A stretch of 64,000 nt of DNA from Neovahlkampfia damariscottae (lineage: Eukaryota > Heterolobosea > Selenaionea > Neovahlkampfiida > Neovahlkampfiidae). Positions 39,342 through 51,286 of this stretch are shown in pieces. The position numbers and the translations under genes were made by a program. The notes under the pieces were generated by a model. The model did no database searches and was not told the origin of the DNA. It saw only the letters and a list, made by a program, of their open reading frames with translations. The stretch is from NCBI GenBank assembly GCA_016618085.1, contig JABLTG010000062.1:35312-99311 (forward strand), given 5' to 3'. Every line of letters begins with the position of its first letter. Position 1 is the first letter of the stretch.

Positions 39342-40660
39342 TCAAATAAAATTGAATTTTGTATCAATTTCTTTTTGATAAATCAACATCCAAAAAATTT
39401 TGTCTTGTTCAAGATTATGAATATCCCAAAAAGTTATAGTACCATTTTCACAACATGATACAAGAGTACTGTGTGATAGAATAGTTAAATTTAGAATATC
39501 TCTTCCATATCCCTTTTGTGAATCAGTATCAGAGTAATAATGATCCGAAAAATGAGATTCATTTATTTTTTCGTTGGACTCGAATTCGTAATTTTCTGCT
39601 TTAATATTTTGAATACAAACAAGTGTATTCTTTTCCAAAACAAAAATATTTCCTTCATATGTAGAAATAGCTAAATAACGATTTGAAATTGGTCGTATAC
39701 AAGATAGAGATTCATTTAAATTTAATTTTTCAATGATTATCCATGTTTTATCTTCAATGACCACCATCAGACCATTATAAAACCCTAAATACAAATAACC
39801 TGTTGATTTATCATAGTATGAAGATAAATTGGTTGGATATTCGAATGCTATTGATTTTTCAAGTTTAAATGTTTTGTAGTTTCTGACACGAAATTTTTTA
39901 TGTTTAAAATAACCAATATATTGTTCATTGATATTCATTATATTATAAATCCAATCTACATTGTCCATTGAATCAAGTTTTTGAAGTGTTTGAACTTTTC
40001 CCGCTCTCAGGTCATTTAAATCGTACCTTTCAATATGCTCAAGATTACTACCAGCTAAAACTAAACTGCCATCTGAAAATGTACAATGACTTCTGATAAA
40101 ATGATCCTCGAACGTTGAAAATTCTGTTATCAATTTTCCGTTTTCGTCCAGAACAACAGCACTGGATCCAATTGCCATGAACATGTCATCAAAGGATAAA
40201 CATTGTGAGTACTCTTTAACTCCTTCAAAAACTGTTTTAATTTCAGAGTTTATGATATTTAGAATAATTTTCCTGAGTCTCCAACACATAACAAACTATT
40301 TTTTTTTTCCATGAAACAAGTACAGTTGATAGGTTTTTTGTCAATCTTGAGAGTTTTTGTTTCTTTTAAAATTGGTGAGATGCTCTCATTGAATTCAAGT
40401 TTTTTTGTGTTTGAGTGGTTTGATTTTTTTGAAATAGAATCTTTTTCTGATTGGTGGTGATTACAACAGTTTGGTTGAAGCAGTGGAGAACAAATTTTCA
40501 AACCAGTTAATTTCTTTTGTTTATATTGTTTGCTTCCTACATTTTTTCTTCTGTGTATTAAAGCAAAGTAACCTCTAAAACGTTCTTTAAAATTATCAAT
40601 AGATTTTTCAGGTTGTTTTGTGAATTTATTTTGTTTGTATTTTTTGTCAAATTCAAACTT
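39342..40660 (-). CDS. WD40-type beta-propeller protein (5' end unresolved, frame break)
   Basis: WD-like blades are readable: INCTCFMEKKNSLLCVGDSG, SYYDKSTGYLYLGFYNGLMV, NRYLAISTYEGNIFVLEKNT and STLVSCCENGTITFWDIHNL. A basic N-terminal part with an IQ-like stretch (NFKERFRGYFALIHRRKN) precedes them. Near 40268 the frame breaks within CVGDSGKLF/LNIINSEI. One missing base after GGAAAATTATTC would mend a normal blade; a 56-nt GT..AG intron could also bridge it but would delete half a blade. The first exon and ATG are not found; the region upstream overlaps the opposite-strand LRR-AAA gene. The stop is at 39342. Confidence 0.6.
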
Positions 40661-40698
40661 GAATAAGAAAAAACAAAAATTAAACAACAAAACAATTC

Positions 40699-43600
40699 AA
40701 GTCTCGGAGTTTTTAAATTCTGAACAAAATGTTGCTTCAAAACTGGAAGGAGAAATAATTCAAGAAGTTGAAGTTAATTTTGCTGAAGAAATTTTGGAAA
40801 TCGTATCAGAAAAAGAACTCGAAAATTTCAGAAAATGCACAAATTTGATATTAAATTTAAAAACCAATCAAAAAAATTCAAAGGAGAATATTATCAATTC
40901 AAAAATTTTCACTGGAATACAATGGCTAACAAAATTAACTATAAATAACTGTTCAATGACTTACTTTCATATAAATGAAAATAAATTGCCATACCTCGAA
41001 GAATTGGACCTGTCAAATAACAAATTAAACAAATTCCAAATATCGAACTTACATTCTTTGAAAATTGTCGATATATCATCAAATCAGATTCATGTTTTAG
41101 ATCAACATAACTTGAATCATTTTAGAAATTTGAAAAATTTGATTTCTGTGGATCTGTCTTCAAATTGCCTACATCAAATTTGTTCATTAGAAACTTTGTT
41201 CAAAGATAATCAAAATTTGGAAAATTTGAATTTAGAAAACAACTTTTTGTCGTTAATCGAAATATTTTCGGTGATCAAATCAGTCAAAAGATTAAATTTG
41301 TCTAATAATTTCTTGAGATCGATTCCCAAGAACACTTTCAAAAATTTGGTTTGTTTGAAAGAATTAGATTTATCGTTTAATGGTTGGACGAATTATGACT
41401 GGATTGATGAATTATCTGGTAGTTTAGAAAATATATCAATTCAGAACTTTTCATCATTGGATGTGGTTGTGGATCAATTCAAACATTTTCCACTTGAAAA
41501 ATTAAGCATTAACGAAAAATTGAATCAAAAAGCAAAAAAAGTTTATCAAATTGATACATATTTGAAAGAAAATATTGATATATTTACGATTCTTTTGAAA
41601 AAGGGATTAACTAATGATTGGATGAATAATTTCAACAACGAATCAGATATTTCAAAACTGAATCAAGAAATAAATGATTTGAAATACATATTATCGAAAG
41701 AAAAATCAAAAAATATATTTGAAAGTCATATTAGAAACGAAATATTGATGAAATTCTTCTTTTTTTTGGAAAATAATGATATGAAAGAAAATATTGCTTG
41801 GAATATCTGGAGAACAGGAATATCAGTTGAAAATATTCTGGAGGAAGTAAAAAATGAATTTTTAGGTTTAGATAATGTGATTGAACAATTGAATATCATC
41901 GGAAATAGTTGTTTGTTGAAACTATCAAAAGGCGAAAAAATTGAAAAAGACAACTTCATTTTCATAGGTAAATCAATGATTCTTTTTTATGAAATTTAGG
42001 TCAACCTGGAACAGGAAAAACCACATTAGCGAGAAAACTATCCAAATTATTCTATGCATTTGGATTGATCACATCTCCTGATAAATTTATTGAAAAAGGG
42101 AATAATCTAAAAGGTTCTGTTGTTGGAAAAGCACAAGAGAATTTAATCAAATCATTTGAGGAAGCCAAAGGTGGAATTTTATTCATCGATGAAGCCTATT
42201 CTCTGCTATCATCAGATTACGGAAAAGAAGTTATTGATACTCTTGTCCAACAAATGACTTTAGATACAACAGATGCAATAGTAATCATTGCAGGATATGA
42301 AAAAGAAATGGACGAATTTTTGAATTACAATTCTGGATTATCCAGAAGATTTCAAACAGTCATAGATTTCGGATATTATGATGAAAAAGCTTTGATGAAT
42401 ATTTTCAATAATTTGAAAGGAAATTTGACTCTAGATTCAAGTGCAATGAAAATTTTACAAGATTTCTTTCAAAAAAATAAAGGAAATCCAACATTTGGGA
42501 ATGCAGGAGGTGTAATAAAACTGATAAAAAATATCAATAAAATGCTCTCAAAAGAAGTGACAATTTTGACATCCAATGAAAATGAAATAGTTTCAGGTAA
42601 TATTTTAAGAAGTGCAATTGCAAGTTTAAACAAAATGATTGATGAAAAAATTGTGAAAATATTAAGAACTTGTAAAATGGAAGGATATGGACATCGATTT
42701 CGTGGATTCAATTTACACACTTTTTCACAGTTGACAGAAAAGGATCTAAGGAATGATTTTAACATATCCAATGTTTCAGATAGAAAAACAATCCTTCAGT
42801 ATGCACAATATTTCTCATATTGTAAACATCCAGCAACAACCAGTATTGTATTGGATTTAATAGAATTTCAATTTATTTCGATTTATGATGCTATTGAAAT
42901 CATCTTTCAATTTTTACATTTTGATAGTTCTTTTTTTCAAAATGTGATTTCCTTTTTGCTTAAGAATTATGAAAATCTTGATGATTTATTGAAACTAACA
43001 AAAAAAGAATTGGAGTCCAGCTATGATGCTTTGTATAAAGAAATTGATGATTTTTTGAATTCAGTGGAAATTAAAAAGAAAATGAATGAAGAGTTGGAGA
43101 AATCATTTGACGGAATTCCCTCATTGAATCATTGGTCAAAAGATGAAAATTTGAAATTATTGGTCAATATAAGGAAAGAAATAAAGAATCACAAGATTAA
43201 AATGATCACTCAAGAATTCAAAAATCAATTCAGAACTTTAATTGATTATTTTCAAAAGAAAAAGAATTTCAAAAATTTAGTTCCATTTTTTGAAGAAATT
43301 CAAGCTGAATTAAAAGAATTGACAAAGTTAGGATTAAAAAATGATGTGCATAATTATCATTATATCCCTCAAATTCAAAAGAAATTGCAAAATGAGGAAG
43401 ATTCCAACATGCAATGTGAAAAATTACTCAAATTGATATCAGAAGCCACATTATATTCAAAAAATCATTCTCATCAAAATCAAGTGAAATTGATACATAT
43501 TGATAACCATAATTCACTGAATGAAAAAATAGAAGATTTGAAGGTGAACAAAACGGATTTTGAAAATGCAAAAAAAGGTAAAATCAGATCAATAATGATT

Positions 43601-43876
43601 ATCCTGGATATAACAAATTTATTAGAAAATGAAATATTTCATGTTTCCAAAACTTCATTATCTGTACCAAATTTATTCTTCATTTACAAGAAAAAAGATA
43701 CTGCAGTCTTCTATTTCAATGTTGAATGTTTCAAAATTTTGAATGAAAATCCAAAATTGAATTTCAAGCAAATCAAAGATAAGTCAAGAAAAATGATAGA
43801 AAAAATTTTAAAAACAAATCATTGGAATCAAGATAAAATCAAAAAAATGGCAAAAATTTATTGTCAAGTTCACTGA
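40699..43876 (+). CDS. Leucine-rich-repeat protein fused to a CbxX/CfxQ-type AAA ATPase (5' end unresolved)
   Basis: LRRs occupy about the first 250 residues (LEELDLSNNKLNKFQISNL; LISVDLSSNCLHQI; VKRLNLSNNFLRSI; LKELDLSFNGW). After a coiled-coil linker, a 32-nt intron (41967-41998) precedes a Walker A GQPGTGKTT. CbxX-type marks follow: GGILFIDEAYSLL (Walker B), IVIIAGYEKEMDEFL and SGLSRRFQTVIDF with Arg fingers, then a lid with NAGGV. Next comes a SAM-like segment (FRGFNLHTFSQLTEKDLRND) and a long helical C-terminus. The sensor-ATPase layout recalls NLR-type proteins, though the ATPase is not a NACHT. No ATG is found before the exon at 40699. Overlaps the next gene's stop by 7 bp. Confidence 0.7.
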
Positions 43877-44777
43877 TTCAACCATTTATTGATTCCCAAA
43901 ATTGATTGAGTTAAATCTGTTTCTTCAATTTGAAATGATGATTCAATTGGATTTTTAGAATCTGTTAAGAATAAAATAACATTTTCATGTGCATTTAAAA
44001 TTGATTTTCCAATAATCTCTTCATAATTAATTTCTGTTCTTAATTCTTTGTTAGATTGAATTTCGTTTTGGATTTGTAGAGCATTTTCATCTGACAGTAG
44101 GAAATGAAAAACTTCCTCCTGCTTTAATATCAGACATAAAACGAACAAAGAACACTTTGTTTCATTCTCAAAGACTTCAACGAAATTTTTCAGCTAAATG
44201 ATGTTATTTTTGAATAAAGATTCATTACATGATATTTGGCTGTTTTCGAGGCAAAATACAACGATTTATAGTTATTTTCAAATGCTATCTTTACCATTCT
44301 TTCATTTGATTTCCAAGAATCCGATAGATGACGCAATAACATCCCATTTGTTTGTAAAATCGATTCTACAAATATTTCATCATCACAAATAGAATCAAAT
44401 TGATCAAAATGAGAAGACAATTCAAAAATAAAGACCAATTCCTCCATCTTGAATACATGTATATCTACTAAATACCTGCAAATGTCGATTTTGTTATAAA
44501 CCGAACAACACTGTAAAAGTACAAAAGCCAATGTTGATTTTTTTTTTGAAACTTTATCAAATATGTCTGAATTTAATTTTTCAAGATTTGAAGACTTTGG
44601 ACTGTCTATTTTTGTTCCTTTTTTTTTCAAAGATTCAAGAGTTTTTTTTAAATCAGAAATGTGGTATTCCTGAGATAAAGATAATTTTGTTTTCTTTATG
44701 AAATCTTTCAAAGCTTGAATAACGTTATCGTTTATCAGTAAAGACCAAATTTTCACCACAGCATTGTCTTCTAACAT
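43870..44777 (-). CDS. Uncharacterised helical protein
   Basis: Two exons: ATG 44777 to TATCAT, a 35-nt intron (44194-44228, GTAATG..TTTAG), then a second exon that opens LKNFVEVFENETK and ends LTQSILGINKWLNQ. About 290 aa, mostly helical (VVKIWSLLINDNVIQALKDF; STLAFVLLQCCSVYNKIDI; ERMVKIAFENNYKSLYFASK), possibly ankyrin- or CTLH-like solenoid, with no clear signature. The start is set by ATTGG on the minus strand (44803-44807). The final 7 bp overlap the convergent LRR-AAA gene. Confidence 0.6.
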
Positions 44778-45244
44778 CAACAAAAAAAACCAGAAAAATG
44801 AACCAATCAGCCTGGAATTTTCAAAAATTGTTTCTTTTGGAAAAAAAATAGTGGAAACTGTATAGAATAACTTGTATTCATAACATTATTTGAATTGACC
44901 AATCATTTGGCTGTCTTCAATAACTCCGTCTTCACTCTTTGACCAATCAGAATGTTCCACATTTACTATAAATGCCTGTTATTTTGCAACGGTTTTTGTC
45001 TAAATAAACAGTTCAGGTACAACATACCAGGACTAACTTTATCACTCAAACTTACTTTTAACTTACACAAACCTTTATTCCAAACAGAAACTGATTGGAT
45101 GAATAGACGTCAGTGAAATGGAAGAAAATCTGAAATATTTTTACTTGAAGCAAAGGAAAAATATGACAACATTCTTCTATTAAAAATGATGCGTTCTGAT
45201 TGGATGACTTGTCAACGTTTACAAAAAAAAAGTTATTCCGAACT
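44778..45244. promoter_or_regulatory. Divergent intergenic region with several CCAAT boxes
   Basis: 467 bp without a gene. CCAATCA or ATTGG occurs near 44805, 44899, 44946, 45091 and 45199-45203. The last lies 41 nt before the Myb ATG at 45245 and overlaps an earlier in-frame ATG (45204), which is therefore unlikely to be the start. Confidence 0.4.
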
Positions 45245-46656
45245 ATGAACAATACAATCGACTCCGTCCGTAAAACTGTCGGAGAAAAATTCTTTGGTAA
45301 AAAGAAAGAAGAAAATTTACTCGAAAACCATCAACAGGAACTCAATGTCGATGAAACAACTCACACTACCGAAACACAAACAAACTATGGATATATCATG
45401 GAAACTCCAAGATTAATCTTTGATAAATTTTCAAAATATGACTTTGGTAAACTTCCAAGCGATTTTATGACAATGACTGGAATGAAAACTGACCAAAAAA
45501 AAGATCCTAATGTCACACAGAACCAGTCAACTACTGAGCCAGGAACAAAAGAAGAACCACAGACTCCTTCAATTCTAAGTTTTCAAGGTCTCAGAAATCA
45601 TTTTGGTTTTGGTCAAAATAGAAGGTAAAAAATGTGAAAAAAAGTTAACTTTGTTTCAGAGATGCTCCAACTGGAGCTGTCAGAAAATCAACTCGTGGAG
45701 GTTGGACAGAAGAAGAAGATGAAATATTGAAGAAAGCTGTCAAAGAAAATGACGAAAAAAATTGGAAAAGAGTTTCAGAACAATTGGAAGGCAGAACACC
45801 GATTCAGTGTTTGCATAGATGGCAAAAAGTATTAAATCCATTCATTGTCAAAGGACCTTGGTCAGAAGAGGAAGATAAAATCTGTTATGCTTTGGTACAA
45901 AAACATGGCGCAAATAATTGGACAGAAATAGCTGAACATATTCCTGGTAGAATTGGCAAACAATGTAGAGAAAGATGGCTTAATCATTTAGACCCAAGTA
46001 TAAACAAAGAACCATTTTCAGAAGAAGAAGAAAGAATATTAATTGATGCACAAAGAAGACTTGGAAATAAATGGAAAGAGATGACTTCATTATTCAATGG
46101 AAGAACTGATAATCAATTGAAAAATCAATTCAAATTGATTCGTTCACATCAAAAAACTGGAAAAAGAAAAAAAGAAAGACCATTGACACAAAGACCATCT
46201 ACTTCAACAAGAAATGGTTCTTATCCTCGTATCTATGGTGGCTCCAAATCAAAGCAATCTTCAAATTCTGTAATGCAAAATAATGGACAAATGTTCCCTT
46301 ATCAACAAACACAAAATAATTTATTATCAACCAGTAGTGCTCATAATTTATCATCACAATCAGTTGTCACTGGATCCACAACAAATTCATTAATTGAATA
46401 TACATCAGGTTTGTTTGATGATGATGATGAAACAGATGCTTCTTCTCTTTTTACATTCACAGAAACTGATCAATTTACATCAAATACACTTCCAACTCCA
46501 TTAGATTTCGAAGAATTAGATTTAGAAGATTTGATGAACTTTCCTGATTGGGATGAAGAAGATTCGTCGTTGGGACTTGATTCTTTTCAAATGTTTAATT
46601 TAGGCGGATCAATGATTTCTGATGAACCAAGTGCAAAAAAACAAAAACAAGAATAA
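45245..46656 (+). CDS. MYB: R1R2R3 Myb transcription factor
   Basis: Three Myb repeats in order: GGWTEEEDEILKKAVKEN..W (R1), GPWSEEEDKICYALVQKHG..NWTEIAEHIPGRIGKQCRERW (R2), and EPFSEEEERILIDAQRRLGNKW with GRTDNQLKNQFK (R3), each with the three-Trp-type spacing (in R3 the first is Phe). The N-terminal 125 residues are polar and low-complexity; a 35-nt intron (about 45628-45662) sits before R1. The C-terminus is acidic (FDDDDETDASSLF; DLEDLMNFPDWDEEDSS), like an activation domain. R1R2R3 Mybs control cell-cycle genes in animals and plants. About 460 aa. Confidence 0.9.
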
Positions 46657-46817
46657 AAAAACATTGTAAATATTTTTATTTTTTGAAGATTCTTTGTTTC
46701 CAGTTATTTCATCAGTTCTGAGACGAATTTCTTATTGTGTGGGAAAAATGATAAAATTAAGGTAATGCTGTTTGACCAATCAATTACTTTTTCTCAAATC
46801 AAGTAGTTTAGGAAGGA

Positions 46818-48096
46818 ATGAAAAAAATCTTCTTTCTCTTCATAATTTTATTGGCTTATTATTTTTTTGACATGAGGAAAGCACCAAAACTTATACTTCA
46901 CTTTGATGTCAACAAGACATTGATCATTTTAGACCCTGCTGCAAACAAATCAGTTTCAGATATGATCAATGGAATTTTATCTCAAGCAACTTATGGAAAA
47001 TTATTAAAACAACCATTTCAAAAAAATATACCAAAAGATTTTGATGAAGATATATTCAAATGGCAATTAGTTTCAACAGAACCTACAACAATAAAACCAG
47101 ATAATTTTGAAAAAGACAATTTAATGACTTATCACTATTATTTAGAAAATTATGTTTATCCACACCCAAAACATGATAAATCTATATCAAAAAATGAAGT
47201 AAATACCATCAATAAAGCACTTGATAGAAAGAATGACGCAGCTAAAAATAGATTTACCGAAAAAGGTTTTCCAGGTGAAAAATTAAGAAAGTTTTATGAT
47301 GAATTACTTGAAAAACTAACTTTAAAAGAAACAAAAAATGATAAAAAATATGTTTTTATTTTACCTACATTTTTTAAAATGATCTTGGATTTGATTAAAG
47401 ACAAAATTGAATTTTCATTAGTTATAAGAACATTTGGTATTGACATTGATGAAATAGCAGAAGAATTGAATTTATTTTGCGAAGGAAAACATCCAAATTA
47501 TCCAAATGTAAAATTTAACGGAGAAAATGGAACAAAAGACTTAAGAGTACCAAAAAAAATTACTCTGATAATTTTTTAAGTTACATGGCACAAAAACTGG
47601 TAATTTCTACAGAAATGGTGATTTAGAAGATCATTTATATTTAGTTGAAGGAACTATTGATCAAATTGAAGATATGGATCACAAAAAGTATAGCAATGTC
47701 AGTGCTGTTGAAAGTTTTTACGAAAATCATCAAAATATTTCAGTTACGAGTGGATATGAAAAAATATATTCAAAAATCTTAAGTTCCAATGAAACCAGAG
47801 CTTTCAGAGATCATTATCATTGGTGGAATTCCAACAATAGAAGTCCTGATTCAGGGAAAGTTTTTATCGTAAATCCAGAAGATAAAGATGTATTACAAAT
47901 ATTTTTTGATGATAATATAATCATGGAAGGTGAGAACAATGGCATCGTTAATTTAAGGCATGTGAATGGTGTTTCATTGGACATCAATGAACACCTTGGT
48001 GTTTTTGTTCATCACGTTGAAGCATTATGTTCAATAACTGATGAAAATTATTTTTATAATTTGATCCAAAAAAGTTTGAAAGCTTTCAATAAATGA
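46818..48096 (+). CDS. HAD-like phosphatase-fold protein with N-terminal anchor
   Basis: MKKIFFLFIILLAYYFF at the N-terminus is a signal peptide or anchor. HFDVNKTLII gives the HAD nucleophile motif (DxxxT), and ITLIIF/LQIFFDDNIIMEG supplies the acidic motif IV late in the protein. A roughly 32-nt intron (47549-47580) joins KDLRV-region codons to LHGTKTGNFY. About 415 aa. The substrate cannot be deduced; the canonical second Asp of the DxD pair is Asn, as in DVN, so phosphatase activity is uncertain. The ATG at 46818 lies 37 nt after CCAATCA (46776-46780). I have not recognised a named family. Confidence 0.6.
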
Positions 48097-48316
48097 TATT
48101 TGATCATCATCAACAAAAATTTTCATTGAAAGAATCAATATCCAAGAATGCATGTCCATTTCCAAATATCATTCTCCAATCAAACAAATTCAGGTTAAAC
48201 TGCACCAGAAATGGGATTCATGCAACTATTTTTTAATAAAAGATTTGTTTCGGTTTGGCAAATTTCTTCAAAACAAACTTCTCTTTTTTGCACATTTTTT
48301 AGATAAAAAAATATAT

Positions 48317-48398
48317 CGACCACGATGAGATTCGAACTCACGCGGGTGAAACCCAATGGATTAGCAGTCCATCGCCTTAACCGCTCGGCCACATGGTC
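48317..48398 (-). tRNA. tRNA-Ser(GCU)
   Basis: 82 nt of cloverleaf. Acceptor arms GACCATG/CGTGGTC (one G-U pair), D-arm GCCGAGCGG, anticodon stem ATGGA/TCCAT with loop CTGCTAA (anticodon GCT), a long class-II variable arm (GGGTTTCACCC), and T-arm GTGAG-TTCGAAT-CTCAT. The discriminator is G. Internal A and B boxes are intact, no intron is present, and a T-rich tract follows on the minus strand as a Pol III terminator. Confidence 0.95.
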
Positions 48399-48500
48399 TT
48401 ATGTAAGATACTACTCAATATTTTTAAACATATTTTGTTAGAAAACATTCTACTTCAACTAATCCACCTTTCGAATTCGACTGATTGGTCGGTTTATTCA

Positions 48501-51265
48501 ATGGAGGACGAGGTTGATGATAAAAATGTGAGTAGAAAATTTATCTAATTTCTCACAGAAGTCAAAAAAAAGAATGAGCCTTGGTCTTGAAGCCAAAGAA
48601 ATTCAAAAACCAAATTGGTAAAAATCAAAAAATTCTTTTCACCCAATTTAAAGGTTAATGATTTTGAGACAAATTTATTTAACATACACTGTAATAAAAT
48701 AAATATATTTAAACGATAGATCGTCTTGTCAGGTATTTTGATGACAATTTCAGGTTTTTCAGTTGTACTTCAAGTTTTCTATCAATTTAGAAAGTTAGAA
48801 TATAATCATACCATGGACTCATCAAGAAAATTATATACACAAGGTATTAAAACGCCTTATTTTACATTTTTTTAGTCGCTTTTATTGCCCAATTGATGTT
48901 TGGAATTTTTATCTATTCAAATGTTCTATCAAAAGCGTATCAAATCGGAAAATTGATTTGGTTTCAAGATCAATATGAAGAATTTGCAAACAAAATTATG
49001 AGTTTTTTTTGTTGCGGAAAAATGAAAAGTAGAATTTTTGCAATCATTGTTCAAATTACATTTGTTTGTGCTTTGGAAGTAATTCCTTTACTTTTAGGTG
49101 TAATTATTGCAATTTCAACTTCAGATATTGCAATGGGTTTTCAATATTGGATTAGTTCTGGAACACTTGTTTCTTTTGTCACAATTATTACTTGGTGGGT
49201 TGCTTCTATTTTAACCAATCATCAAAGATTCATCATGATGGTAATATTAGGAAAAAACATTTTTCTATATGAAAGTGATGAAATTGAAGATCATGAATAT
49301 GAATTGATCAATGCAAATATGTGGGTTGATCCAAAAACAGAAATGAATTTTTTTTCACTTGCCGCTTATTATATTTGGGAATTTCCATTAATACCAAAAA
49401 GATGTTTTTCAGGACGTGTTAGATTTAGAATGAAACATGTTTGGAAATTTTTAATTTCTTTTATTGTTTTTTCATTGATTATTGGAATTGGATTTTTAAG
49501 GTTTTATGTTGGAATGGGTTTTATTATTTCTGTTTATTTATTTGTGATTATTAATTCTTTACTTGATTCATTTTTTTATATACCAAATCATAGTCCTTCA
49601 AAAACAAGATTAAGAAATGCTTGGGATGTCAGTTTTGTTCAAAGATTTATTGCTATTTTAGAAGAAGGTTTTTATCAATCTCCTTTTGTTGTTTATCATT
49701 TTGCTAAATTTGGATTATTAGCAACTTTTATATTACAAGGAATTTCTATTGCATTGGGATTATTTGGATTATTTGGAGGTAAGAAAATCAAATTTTGAAA
49801 AAATTTCAAGTTTTATTTTTACCTTTGGCAATTTTTTCAACTTTGTTATTTTTATATATTTTGAGATTTAATATTACAAGAATAGTTGATTCATTGAAGA
49901 ATTTAGTTTCAAAAGTTGAATCTTCAAATCCAAATGAAGAAAAAACTGAAGCATCTTCTTTATTGACACCAATACCTGATGAAAATGAAATTCAAACTCA
50001 ATTAGATTTAGAAAAAGTAAATGTTGAAAAAGATGATCTTGAAAGTCAAGCAAATAGTACTGATGATATCCTTGATCAAACAACAAGTTATCTTCATTTG
50101 GAATCTGAAAATCATGTTTTAAGAATTGCTTCAGTTGCTTATTTTTCAATGATTTTGATCACAGTTTCATCAATTGTGATCCTATGGTATTTTCTTTTCA
50201 TGGGTCCTGGTAAGATTTTATTCAATTCATTTTTTAGTTCATGGATTTGCTGCTCTTGCAGCTGGATTCACATTTTCATTTTTCTTGTTTAAAAGATATG
50301 ATAAAGATACAGTGAAAGTTCAAAGTTTGTTTTTCTTACTTTTACTTTCAATGATGAGTAAATACCTTATATTCTATTCATTTTTTTTAGTCTTGATTTT
50401 TGTACTGGGAAATTATCAACAAACAGAATCAGAACCTTATCCAACTGCTGGAACAGGTAAAATTATACCTCCTGATACGCATCCTTATTTAGTTTGTGAA
50501 AAAAAATGGGATGGTTTTGGAGTTTTAGATTTTGGATTTCTTTCACATTTAGCTTATTCATCTGATCCTTATTTTACAAAAGACTTACATACATTTTTCC
50601 CAAATTGTACTGGATGTCATGTAACTCATCGATACAATGAAACTGTGAGCTTTTATGATTTTCATATTCCTGAAAAAAATTTAAGTATCATTGCAGTTCG
50701 CGGAACCCATTTATTTTTAGATGTCATACAGGATTTTGATATTTGGAAAGAAATTTCTTTATTACAATTTGCATCTATGTTAGGTCCATTTTTGAATTTT
50801 TGGCCTGATTCAATGACTAGTAGACTAATTCAAGTTGTTTCTTTTGCAGAACAAACAGCTGTTGTTGCTTCTTCAGGTTCAAGATTTTATTATCAAGATT
50901 TAGATGATTATGTGAGAGTTGAAAAAACAAAAAGAAAAATAATTTTGACAGGGCATTCTTTAGGAGGAGGTATTGCTAATATTGTTGGTGCAAATCGTGA
51001 AATTCAAACAATCGCATTTTCAGCACCTGGAACTATTTTCAATCGTCATAAATTGAACATTGATTTGATCAACATCAACAGATATTGTGTGAATATAATT
51101 CCTGATAATGATATTGTTCCAAAGATTGATAGAAATGGAGGAACTATTCAAAGTTTAGATTGTGATGAATCATTTATTGCATGTCATTCAATTTCAAGAA
51201 CAGTAAATAGATTAACACAGTCATGTGGTTCAGGAGAATTAGGTAGATTTATTAAATCTAATTAA
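48501..51265 (+). CDS. Multi-pass membrane class-3 lipase, diacylglycerol-lipase-like
   Basis: Begins MEDEVDDKN, with the first introns at about 48528-48559, 48619-48654 and 48691-48719 (29 nt, acceptor GATAG). Several transmembrane segments follow (FAIIVQITFVCALEVIPLLL; VWKFLISFIVFSLIIGIGFL; ASVAYFSMILITVSSIVILW), then a lipase_3 catalytic domain: IAVRGTHLF, the nucleophile GHSLGGG, an Asp in IPDNDIVPK and a late His (CHSIS). A 28-nt intron lies at 50210-50237. TM regions plus a C-terminal alpha/beta-hydrolase match DAG lipases, which release 2-arachidonoylglycerol-type products downstream of phospholipase C. About 820 aa; the 3' end is 21 bp from the convergent Kelch-G-alpha gene. Confidence 0.75.
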
Positions 51266-51286
51266 ATTATTTTTCATAAAAATTTA

